Shown piece by piece: positions 34,363 to 41,497 of a DNA stretch of 64,000 nt. A model generated the notes under the pieces. That model searched no databases. It worked only from the letters and a program-made list of their open reading frames with translations, and was not told the DNA's origin. Each line of letters opens with the position of its first letter. Position 1 is the first letter of the stretch. Source of the stretch: Solibacillus merdavium (GTDB taxonomy: Bacteria > Bacillota > Bacilli > Bacillales_A > Planococcaceae); the NCBI RefSeq assembly GCF_014836935.1, contig NZ_JACSPW010000001.1, positions 1 through 64,000 on the forward strand, read 5' to 3'. The position numbers were made by a program, and so were the translations under genes.

Positions 34363-34657
34363 GAGGTATATGCCATGTTGAGGGGTGTAAACAACAAACT
34401 TTATCCTAATATGTATAAGCCAATTCACTGCTGTTTTAAAAAAAGCTATATTTGGTTTTGAAGGATAATATAAGGATAGCCTACAAGGAAAATATTTAAA
34501 AGTAATGTTAATAGACTGCATAATATGCAATGATATCTTATATTTATGACAGATACCTTTATTTTAAGAAATATTTAATATATAATTGTATTTGGAATAA
34601 TTGGAATTAATTATATGATGTACTAATCATCTAAAATAGAGATAAGGGTGGAGAGGT
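34363..34657. other. AT-rich non-coding DNA upstream of the TetR-family gene
   Basis: No supported gene. TATAAT near 34579 and near-palindromic AT stretches (AATTGGAATTAATTA near 34600) could hold the promoter and an operator bound by the TetR-type protein itself. The minus-strand frame at 34264-34530 lacks a ribosome site. Confidence 0.3.
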
Positions 34658-35254
34658 ATGGCAAGAGGACGTCGTGTAAATTCAAGCGGTGAAAAAAGCA
34701 AAAAACTATTACTGGAAAAGGCAATTGAATTATTTTCTACATACGGTTATCATCAAACAAAAATTAGTGACATAGTAAAAGCAGCAAATTTAACACAGCC
34801 TACATTTTATTTATATTTCCAAAGCAAAGAAACATTATTTAATGATTTAAATGAACAGTTTCAAAATGAATTAGTTGAACTATTTTCCAACTCAACAAAT
34901 GAAGCAACTAATGAAAACTATGCAACAGAAATTATTAAAAATAATTTAAAAAACATGTTTGATTATTTTATGAAAAATCCTAATTTAACAAAAATAGGAT
35001 TTTTTGATGCAGAACATTCAATGGCTGTTAAGCAAATGCTTGTTTCGAAATTGGAAAATGTCATTAATCATAGTTTAAACGAGTATCCGGTAGTGAAACG
35101 TGTTAATGCGACGGTTCTTGCAGAAAGCTTGGTCGGATCGATGGAACGTTTAACACTAACAAACTTATTAACAAATAAATCAAATCCTGAGCAACTAGCC
35201 CAAGATATTAGTATGATTTATTTTGCAAATGAGAAAAGCTTAGTTCACCAATAA
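34658..35254 (+). CDS. TetR/AcrR-family transcriptional regulator
   Basis: A 198-residue regulator. The N-terminal helix-turn-helix (about 15-60) reads AIELFSTYGYHQTKISDIVKA followed by TQPTFYLYFQSKETLF, the classical TetR form. The C-terminal ligand domain has no identifiable specificity. The ribosome site GGGTGGAGAGGT precedes ATG 34658. It stands alone, with terminators before and after. TetR proteins usually repress their own or a divergent gene; no divergent partner exists here, so its target is unknown. Confidence 0.9.
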   Translation: MARGRRVNSSGEKSKKLLLEKAIELFSTYGYHQTKISDIVKAANLTQPTFYLYFQSKETLFNDLNEQFQNELVELFSNSTNEATNENYATEIIKNNLKNMFDYFMKNPNLTKIGFFDAEHSMAVKQMLVSKLENVINHSLNEYPVVKRVNATVLAESLVGSMERLTLTNLLTNKSNPEQLAQDISMIYFANEKSLVHQ

Positions 35255-35262
35255 TTAAATTA

Positions 35263-35299
35263 GAGACGATTCGCAACTACATACGAATCGTCTCTTTTC
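35263..35299 (+). terminator. Terminator of the TetR-family gene
   Basis: GAGACGATTCG (35263-35273) pairs perfectly with 35284-35294, T-rich tail follows. It also separates this gene from the convergent S41 gene. Confidence 0.85.
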
Positions 35300-35314
35300 T
35301 TTTATTAGGCTTCA

Positions 35315-36682
35315 TTATTTTGTTGTAACGTGCAAATAGATACCTTTTTTTAATTTATTGCCTTTTTCTCCTTTAACTTTTGGATGGATAATTAAGGCAT
35401 ACTCTTTTCCGGATGTTAACTCATTTTTAGGTGTGACTAGAAGCTGTCGACCGGACACCTTAAAGGATGTTTCAACAATATTTCCACCAAGTTCGACTAA
35501 TTCTATTGAAGCCGTATCAATTGTTTTTGCAAGATTGTTGGAAAAGTTGATTTTAAATGTTTTATCTAATGATATATTTTTTAAGGCTGAGATTTCTTTA
35601 TAATTGCTTAAGTTTGATGCAATTGTATCGTAATGTGCTTTGAAAAGTGGATTACTCACAGTGTTAATATGCGGTTTTACCCCAACTTCATTAATTTTCG
35701 TACCATTTGGACCGTAGAAATGGCCAACCGTTAATTTTAGGAAGCTTCCATCTTCAAGCTCATAAAAGGCCTGCATCGAGCCCTTTCCGTATGTTGCTTG
35801 CCCGTATAATATGGCGGATTTTTGATCTGATAGTGCTGCTGCTGTCATTTCAGAGGAGCTGGCACTAAATTTATTTATGAGTAATTTCGTATCGACAGGA
35901 AATGTACTGGACTGTTTAATAGCGCGAACATTGGAAGTTCCAGTAGCTTCAGTAATTTTGTATGCATAAATTGCATTTGGGAACATGCCAATGAGCTGCT
36001 CTGCTGCGGTTACATAACCCCCACCATTATTTTGTAAATCAAATATAAATGATTTGGCCCCTTTATTTTTCAAATCGCGAATCGCCTTTGATACTAGGCT
36101 GGCCGTGTCATTGGAAAACGAGTTTAAAGAAATATAGCCGGTATTACCATATAAAATTTTAGTCTCTACATTCGGCATTGAAAAGGCTTTTCGTGTTAAA
36201 TCCTTTTTTATAATCGTACCATCTTCACGTGAAATCGTTAAGGAGACTGTAGTATTTTCCGCTCCTTTAATACGGGAAGAGGCTTGATCGATTGTAAGGG
36301 GGGGAGTTGATACGCCATCGACTTCAGTAATAATGTCGCCTGCTTTTAAGCCAGCACTTTTCGCACTGCCTCCCTCAATAACCTCTGTAATTAGAATACC
36401 TTTTTCCACTTTTTCAATGACTACGCCTATTCCGACTGAAGTAAGCTCAACGCCATTAATGAATTCTTCAAATTCTTCTACGGTAAAATAAGTTGAATAT
36501 GGATCCAGCATATTCATTAATTGCTCGACACTTGTTGCGCGGTTTATATCGCCATTAATAGTGCCAACATAATTTTCCTTCACGATTTGCTTTGCTTCGT
36601 CTAATGGCGCAGCGAGCACGGTAAATGGAATTGTTAAGCACAGGATGAAAAATAGTAGTGCTGACAAATGCTTTTTGATCAT
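35315..36682 (-). CDS. S41-family (CtpA-like) exported serine protease with PDZ domain
   Basis: A 455-residue exported protein. The signal peptide (about 1-24, ending VLA) is followed by a CtpA-type N-terminal part, a PDZ domain (about 75-155; IEKVEKGILITEVIEGGSA, LKAGDIITEVDG) and the S41 protease domain (about 165-345). FSASSSEMTAAAL carries the nucleophile Ser and YGKGSMQ the general-base Lys of the Ser-Lys dyad. A C-terminal Ig-like module of the SbsA type (about 365-450) is unusual for CtpA and matches modules in the S-layer proteins of this window. GAGGTGG precedes the ATG. It may process exported proteins at the wall; its substrates are unknown. Confidence 0.88.
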   Translation of the reverse strand: MIKKHLSALLFFILCLTIPFTVLAAPLDEAKQIVKENYVGTINGDINRATSVEQLMNMLDPYSTYFTVEEFEEFINGVELTSVGIGVVIEKVEKGILITEVIEGGSAKSAGLKAGDIITEVDGVSTPPLTIDQASSRIKGAENTTVSLTISREDGTIIKKDLTRKAFSMPNVETKILYGNTGYISLNSFSNDTASLVSKAIRDLKNKGAKSFIFDLQNNGGGYVTAAEQLIGMFPNAIYAYKITEATGTSNVRAIKQSSTFPVDTKLLINKFSASSSEMTAAALSDQKSAILYGQATYGKGSMQAFYELEDGSFLKLTVGHFYGPNGTKINEVGVKPHINTVSNPLFKAHYDTIASNLSNYKEISALKNISLDKTFKINFSNNLAKTIDTASIELVELGGNIVETSFKVSGRQLLVTPKNELTSGKEYALIIHPKVKGEKGNKLKKGIYLHVTTK

Positions 36683-36768
36683 GAGTCCACCTCATTATTT
36701 TTATTTTCTGGAATTATGGGAAGCGAATAACTTCCATATTATTGTATTTCTATTATACGCCATAGTTA

Positions 36769-36810
36769 AAGAGGGTACATTAAAAGTTTTCACTTTTAAT
36801 GTACCCTCTT
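36769..36810 (-). terminator. Terminator of brnQ
   Basis: Perfect 18-bp arms (36769-36786 and 36793-36810, around GAGGGTACATTAAAAG) with a 6-nt loop lie just downstream of brnQ on the minus strand. The T-run is short on that side. Confidence 0.7.
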
Positions 36811-36826
36811 CATCGTCAAACACTTA

Positions 36827-38143
36827 TTATCGTTTTACTAAGTACAGAATGTAGCCGATGATACCGCCGACCAATGCTGGGACAACCCATGCGATACCTT
36901 GATCGTATAATGGGAATATTGATAGGAATTTATCATAGGCTTCAATTTCAAAACCAGCTTGTTTTATGCCATCATAAATCGCAACAATTCCTGTAAATAT
37001 TAATGCCATGCCATAAACGCTCGGTGCATGGTTAAATAAGTTACCGAATAGTGCGAATAACATAAGCACAATGGCAAACGGATAAATCGCTACTAATACT
37101 GGTAATGATAAGTTAATTAAATCTTCTAGTCCAAAGTTTGAAACACCGAAACTGAAAACCGCAAAAATAACTAAATACACTTGATAAGAAACTTTAGGGA
37201 AAATTTTATGGAAAAAAGTCGCATTTGCTGATAACAAACCTACTGAAGTTGTTAAACATGCTAAAATTATGACTGCCGATAAAATAATATTACCTGCTTG
37301 GCCGTAAAGTTGTTCCGCAGCTAACGAGATAATAGTTCCGCCATCCTTATGGAAGCCGATAGCCGAAGTGCTTGTTACTCCGATATAACCTAATGATACG
37401 TACACAAATGCTAAACCAAGTGCAGCGACAATGCCTGCAAAGATAGTGATTTTAATTTGTTGTGCTTTTTCTGTTACGCCTCGAGCTACTAAAGATTGAA
37501 TGATTACAATACCAAATACTAATGATGCAAGTACATCCATTGTTAAATAGCCTTGTATGAATGATTCACCGAAAGCATTATTTATGTATGCTCCTTGTGA
37601 TTCACCAATCTCACCCATTGGAGTAATGACTGCTTTAATCGCAAGTAAACAAATAACGATTAAAAGAGCCGGTGTTAAAATTTTTCCTACACGATCGACT
37701 AACTTTGTCGGATTGTATGCTAAGTAGAATGTTAATCCGAAAAATAAGAGGGTTGTGATAAATAATGGGACCCAGCTTTCTTGCATTGTATTAGATAAAA
37801 ACGGTGCAACGCCGATTGAATATGATACTGCACCTGTTCGAGGTATCGCAAAGAATGGTCCAATAGATAAATAAATAATAGAAGTAAAGATAATTCCGAA
37901 ATATGGATTAATACGCCCTGCTAATACTTCCAAATCGCCGCCGTTTTTAGCGACAGCAATTATTCCCAAAAGAGGCAATCCTACTCCTGTTATTAAAAAC
38001 CCAATCATGGAGATTAGTATATTTTCCCCAGCCATTTGGCCTAACTGTGGCGGGAATATGATATTACCTGCACCTAGAAACAGCGCAAATAACATAAAAC
38101 CTACCGCGATATTCTCGCGGAAAAAACCTGACTTGTTACTCAT
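36827..38143 (-). CDS. brnQ: Branched-chain amino acid carrier BrnQ
   Basis: A 438-residue membrane protein with about 12 hydrophobic segments, of the LIVCS (branched-chain amino acid:cation symporter) family. The signature ENIAVGFMLFALFLGAGNIIFPPQLG is at the N-terminus. I start it at ATG 38143 because AAAGGAG lies 10 nt before; the longer frame to 38176 includes this ribosome site. It imports leucine, isoleucine and valine with sodium or protons. A good CodY-box match lies 34 nt upstream, as expected for an amino-acid transporter in this group. It is monocistronic. Confidence 0.93.
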   Translation of the reverse strand: MSNKSGFFRENIAVGFMLFALFLGAGNIIFPPQLGQMAGENILISMIGFLITGVGLPLLGIIAVAKNGGDLEVLAGRINPYFGIIFTSIIYLSIGPFFAIPRTGAVSYSIGVAPFLSNTMQESWVPLFITTLLFFGLTFYLAYNPTKLVDRVGKILTPALLIVICLLAIKAVITPMGEIGESQGAYINNAFGESFIQGYLTMDVLASLVFGIVIIQSLVARGVTEKAQQIKITIFAGIVAALGLAFVYVSLGYIGVTSTSAIGFHKDGGTIISLAAEQLYGQAGNIILSAVIILACLTTSVGLLSANATFFHKIFPKVSYQVYLVIFAVFSFGVSNFGLEDLINLSLPVLVAIYPFAIVLMLFALFGNLFNHAPSVYGMALIFTGIVAIYDGIKQAGFEIEAYDKFLSIFPLYDQGIAWVVPALVGGIIGYILYLVKR

Positions 38144-38455
38144 GTTGACTGAACTCCTTTTAATTTGAAAATACAAAACTTTCTAAAAATTTAAATCTTT
38201 TCACAGAAATTAATTCTATCATAAAAATAGTAAAAAACAAGTACATCAAGCAAGGTAAAATTACCCTATACTTTAATTTCCGCAATTTGGACAAAATTCA
38301 ATTAACACTAAATAGGTAATGAAGTATAATAATATTCATAATCTGTTAATATTTTAACTGACATTCTATCTATTGGCATGTTGTTTCATCTATTGAAAAT
38401 TAAGTAAAATAGAATTAAATAATAATGGATTCATAGAGAAGGAGGAGTTTTCCAA
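38144..38455. other. Divergent regulatory region between brnQ and the LysM-NlpC/P60 gene
   Basis: It holds the CodY-type site next to brnQ and AT-rich promoter DNA for both directions. TTGTTT (38381-38386) and TAAAAT (38405-38410), 18 nt apart, are a possible promoter for the plus-strand gene. No gene is supported. Confidence 0.4.
38177..38191 (-). promoter_or_regulatory. Candidate CodY box of brnQ
   Basis: On the minus strand the site reads AATTTTTAGAAAGTT, two mismatches from the CodY consensus AATTTTCWGAAAATT, 34 nt before the brnQ start. CodY represses branched-chain amino acid uptake genes in Bacillus when these amino acids and GTP are plentiful. Confidence 0.5.
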
Positions 38456-39418
38456 ATGAATATTAAATGGAAGGTAATGCTAACGGGAATAGTATTTTCA
38501 ACTGCTGTACTAGTAGCACCAACTGTAGAAGCCGCACCTTCTTATTCGGTAAAAAAGGGCGATACTTTAACAAAAATTGCGAAGGCTCACAATACAACGA
38601 TAAACCATTTGAAACAATGGAATAAACTATCTGAAGACCGGATTTACATAGCGCAAAAACTAGTAGTGACTCCTATTAAGAATACAGTTACAACATCGGG
38701 CACTAGTAAAGTTACGGCAATTTCTGTTGTAGAAGAGAAAGTGGAAGTGCCGCAAAAATCATTCCACACCGTAGTTAAAGGTGATAACTTAACAAAAATT
38801 GCTAAAAAATATAATATTTCCGTTGGCAACTTAAAGCAGTGGAATCAGCTTAATTCCGATGCTATTAAAGTAGGGCAAAAGCTTGCAATAGAGGTGGCAG
38901 CCAATAAAGATTTAGCTGTGGAAGCACCTACTGCCACTAACGTAGAAGCTGTAATTAACTTCAAACAAACGGCAGATGAAGCAATTGAGAAACAATTAAG
39001 CAGAGAAGTTGCCTTACCTAGTACTGTTTCGCATCATACAGAAGCTTTATATACACAGGCCATTGCTATTGCAAATGGAACATTAGGTACACCGTATAAA
39101 TATGGTGGGACAACTATTGAAGGTTTTGACTGCAGTGGCTTCGTAAACTTTGTATTCAATTCTGTTGGTATTCCAATGGATCGAAAAAGTAGTCTCATGT
39201 ATTTCGAGCAGGATACAAGTAAAGTAGTGCAACCCGTTCCAGGAGATTTAGTATTCTTCAAAAATACCTTTATACCGACTATTTCTCATATGGGGATTTA
39301 TCTGGGGAATGACGAATTTATACATGCGGGTTCTAAAGGGATTACGATTTCAAATATAAATGAAAAGTACTGGTCAGAACGCTTTGTTGCTTATAAACGA
39401 CTAAATAATTTAAAATAA
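38456..39418 (+). CDS. LysM-NlpC/P60 peptidoglycan endopeptidase
   Basis: A 320-residue exported wall hydrolase. The signal peptide ends near residue 27 (VEAA). Two LysM domains (about 29-72 and 103-146; YSVKKGDTLTKIAKAHN, HTVVKGDNLTKIAKKYN) bind peptidoglycan glycan. The NlpC/P60 domain spans about 200-318 with Cys226 (FDCSGF), His278 (SHMGI) and His290 (FIHAG). The layout matches LytE/LytF/CwlS-type D,L-endopeptidases of Bacillus, which act in cell separation and elongation. GAAGGAGG precedes ATG 38456. Unlike the SLH hydrolases upstream it binds glycan directly. The next gene encodes a second endopeptidase with no wall-binding domain. Confidence 0.93.
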   Translation: MNIKWKVMLTGIVFSTAVLVAPTVEAAPSYSVKKGDTLTKIAKAHNTTINHLKQWNKLSEDRIYIAQKLVVTPIKNTVTTSGTSKVTAISVVEEKVEVPQKSFHTVVKGDNLTKIAKKYNISVGNLKQWNQLNSDAIKVGQKLAIEVAANKDLAVEAPTATNVEAVINFKQTADEAIEKQLSREVALPSTVSHHTEALYTQAIAIANGTLGTPYKYGGTTIEGFDCSGFVNFVFNSVGIPMDRKSSLMYFEQDTSKVVQPVPGDLVFFKNTFIPTISHMGIYLGNDEFIHAGSKGITISNINEKYWSERFVAYKRLNNLK

Positions 39419-39423
39419 TTTAG

Positions 39424-39471
39424 AAAAAGAACTAATAAAAACACGCAGTATGTCGTTTACTAGTTCTTTTT
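39424..39471 (+). terminator. Terminator after the LysM-NlpC/P60 gene
   Basis: AAAAAGAACTA (39424-39434) pairs perfectly with 39461-39471 over a 26-nt loop. The long loop lowers confidence. Confidence 0.6.
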
Positions 39472-39632
39472 CTATTACAAAACAGAAGCTCTATGTTACA
39501 AATATTACGATACACAGGTTAATTACGGCTAATTATTACAATTAATTGCATTTATTTTCAGGTATATAGTTCCAAACCTCTATTATAAATAGGTTTTTAT
39601 TACGAGTTTAAAGAATAGTGAAATAGGGTAAA

Positions 39633-39660
39633 TGTAACCTTATTGTTACATAACTGTAAT
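39633..39660 (+). promoter_or_regulatory. Triple WalR-type site upstream of the short NlpC/P60 gene
   Basis: Three half-sites, TGTAAC (39633-39638), TGTTAC (39644-39649) and TGTAAT (39655-39660), each fit TGTWAH exactly and are each separated by 5 nt, giving an 11-nt period. Two consecutive half-sites form the WalR (YycF) consensus. WalR-WalK activates wall endopeptidase genes such as lytE and yocH. A TAATAT at 39672-39677 could be the -10. The rest of 39472-39735 shows no gene. Confidence 0.7.
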
Positions 39661-39735
39661 GTTATATTCTGTAATATCGTGTTAACCTAATATCAATTAA
39701 GTTTTCAGAAAATTAATTGATGTTGGGGGAACACG

Positions 39736-40287
39736 ATGGATTACTTTAAATTAATACGCAATTCGGTACTAACTTTGGCAGCAGCCTTCGTCATTTTCTT
39801 CACACCATTGAATGAAAACGAAGCTTCTGCGGAAACGGCATACTCTGTTGAAGAGTTAAAAGAAATCTCTTCCAAGTATTTAGGGGTACGCTATTCATAT
39901 GGCGGTACGTCAGCTAAAGGTTTTGATTGTTCAGGCTATGTTCGTCACGTATTTAAAGAACTTGGTATTACTTCCCTAGAACGTACATCTTCAGATATGT
40001 ATAATCAAGGATCTTCAGTAAAGAAAAGTGAACTGGAGCCTGGGGATTTGGTGTTTTTCAACACATCTGGAAAACGTATTTCTCATGTAGGGATTTACAT
40101 TGGTTCAGGTAAATTCATCCATGCATCGACAAGCAAGGGTGTTATTAAAACAAGCATAAATGACAAATATTACTGGGGTAACAAATATGTAGGCGCAAAA
40201 CGCGTTGCTAACTTCGCTACAGCAGATGCAATCGCAGCAGCTGCAGAAGATGATTCAGACGTTGATAACACTCCAGAAGCAGAATAA
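39736..40287 (+). CDS. NlpC/P60 endopeptidase without wall-binding domain
   Basis: A 183-residue exported protein: signal peptide (about 1-32) followed directly by an NlpC/P60 domain (about 35-155) with Cys65 (FDCSGY), His117 (SHVGI) and His129 (FIHAS). A short acidic tail (DDSDVDNTPEAE) ends it. It has no LysM, SH3 or SLH module, so it should be freely secreted or loosely wall-bound, similar in size to short secreted endopeptidases. GGGGGAA precedes ATG 39736. The upstream triple WalR-type site suggests growth-linked control by the WalRK system. Confidence 0.92.
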   Translation: MDYFKLIRNSVLTLAAAFVIFFTPLNENEASAETAYSVEELKEISSKYLGVRYSYGGTSAKGFDCSGYVRHVFKELGITSLERTSSDMYNQGSSVKKSELEPGDLVFFNTSGKRISHVGIYIGSGKFIHASTSKGVIKTSINDKYYWGNKYVGAKRVANFATADAIAAAAEDDSDVDNTPEAE

Positions 40288-40320
40288 TACATAGCTTATA
40301 CACACTACATACTGCATATA

Positions 40321-40357
40321 AAATCTCTCACTCTTTTAACAGGGTGGGAGATTTTTT
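40321..40357 (+). terminator. Terminator after the short NlpC/P60 gene
   Basis: AAATCTCTCAC... at 40321 pairs with the complementary GGGTGGGAGATTT ending near 40354, with small irregularities, followed by six T. Confidence 0.75.
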
Positions 40358-40372
40358 AATAGGAATTTTAAA

Positions 40373-40503
40373 TCTACTTTTATGAGGCGATGTTCTACAT
40401 TAGGAACTATCCTTCTACATTACAGACAATAGCTTCAACATCCAGTAAAAAAGTTTCTACATAATAAGCTAACAAATAGCGGTCGCATAAATTTCTACGA
40501 CAC
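40373..40503. repeat. Degenerate array, TCTACATTA core about every 21 bp
   Basis: Cores begin at 40373 (TCTACTTTTA), 40394 (TCTACATTAG), 40414 (TCTACATTAC), 40435 (TCAACATCCA) and 40456 (TCTACATAAT), with intervals 21, 20, 21, 21; a sixth copy, TCTACGACAC, is at 40494, off phase. On the minus strand the core reads GTAGA(A), like the arrays near 10758 and 51173. It lies between the terminators of two convergent genes, as does the array at 22956. Confidence 0.6.
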
Positions 40504-40529
40504 ATATTGCTTATTAAATCCTCACGCAC

Positions 40530-40571
40530 TAAAAAACAGCATTCGGAGTGAATATGAATTCCGAATGCTGT
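40530..40571 (-). terminator. Terminator of the slaP-secA2 operon
   Basis: ACAGCATTCGGA (40536-40547) pairs perfectly with 40560-40571; on the minus strand a T-run follows. Confidence 0.85.
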
Positions 40572-40587
40572 ATATGAAAGTTAACTT

Positions 40588-41493
40588 CTATTGTGGTACA
40601 CGAGCTGTCCAGCGGGAAAGATCGATCCCTTTAACAGTAACTAATTCTTTCGGGAAAATAAATGTCCAAGGCTTTGTCGTATTCGGCTGTACAGATAAGA
40701 CAGGATCTAATTTGAATGAGCCTTTTGCAACAACAACATTACGGGCATCCATTATTTCAAGCGGTAATTGCTCCAGATTAATTGCTTTATCATGGCCATT
40801 ACGGATAAAGATTGATGCATGTAAGCTACCGTCATTGTTCATCTTAGCTTGTAATCCTGTGAAGTTTACTTCGGTTTTGCCTAGTTTAGGTAAAGTTTTC
40901 ACGATTTCTTCAAGTTTTTCTTGCTGATCTTTTGGCAATTGTTTTTTCCATGTATCATCTAAGTCTAATTGGTGACCACGTAATGATAGTAAGTTGAATG
41001 AAATCTTCCAGCCTTCTTCTGGTACTTTGTCTGCTGTAATGGAAGAAGCAGGGAAAGTGAAGATCCATGGACGTGCACTTTCTGCCGGGATTACACCTAG
41101 CTCTTTGAAGTCAAAGTATTGTGCAGCTAAACGGTTGTCGTCTTTATCTAAAATTAATAATTCGATATCGCCTAATTCGATTGCTTCGGATAATGAAGAA
41201 CGGAAAAATGCTTTTACATTCCATGAACCGTTAGACTGTGAAGGTTCAATATTAATTGCCGATAATGATAATTGATTTGGCTTTAATGGTGCTAAATCGT
41301 TCGCTAAGAAATTGAATACATATTTTTGTTCTTGTGGTACATCCCATTCAGGATGGAAAGATAAATTTGTAATAACATCACGATTTTCATCTTTTTTTGA
41401 AGATTTACCAGATGTTTCTACGACTGATGATGAATCAACAGCACTATCTTTACCTACTTTGTCACTTTTTTTAAATAAATCAAATAAACCCAT
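40588..41493 (-). CDS. slaP: SlaP, accessory Sec system S-layer assembly protein
   Basis: A 301-residue cytoplasmic protein with two similar SLAP domains. The first includes FLANDLAPLKPNQLSLSAINI and ESARPWIFTFP, the second LQAKMNNDGSLHASIFIRNG and NTTKPWTFIFP. The N-terminus MGLFDLFKKSDK may touch the membrane. The start is ATG 41493 with GGAGG 9 nt before; the frame to 41511 has no better site. It follows secA2 by 4 nt in one operon. In Bacillus anthracis the SecA2-SlaP pair promotes secretion of S-layer proteins Sap and EA1; the same job here for the SLH proteins of this window is the natural inference. Confidence 0.92.
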   Translation of the reverse strand: MGLFDLFKKSDKVGKDSAVDSSSVVETSGKSSKKDENRDVITNLSFHPEWDVPQEQKYVFNFLANDLAPLKPNQLSLSAINIEPSQSNGSWNVKAFFRSSLSEAIELGDIELLILDKDDNRLAAQYFDFKELGVIPAESARPWIFTFPASSITADKVPEEGWKISFNLLSLRGHQLDLDDTWKKQLPKDQQEKLEEIVKTLPKLGKTEVNFTGLQAKMNNDGSLHASIFIRNGHDKAINLEQLPLEIMDARNVVVAKGSFKLDPVLSVQPNTTKPWTFIFPKELVTVKGIDLSRWTARVPQ

Positions 41494-41497
41494 TCTG

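Noticed and set aside
34264-34530. 88-residue minus-strand frame after the flippase gene
   Set aside because: It overlaps the terminator and the end of the flippase gene, without initiation signals.
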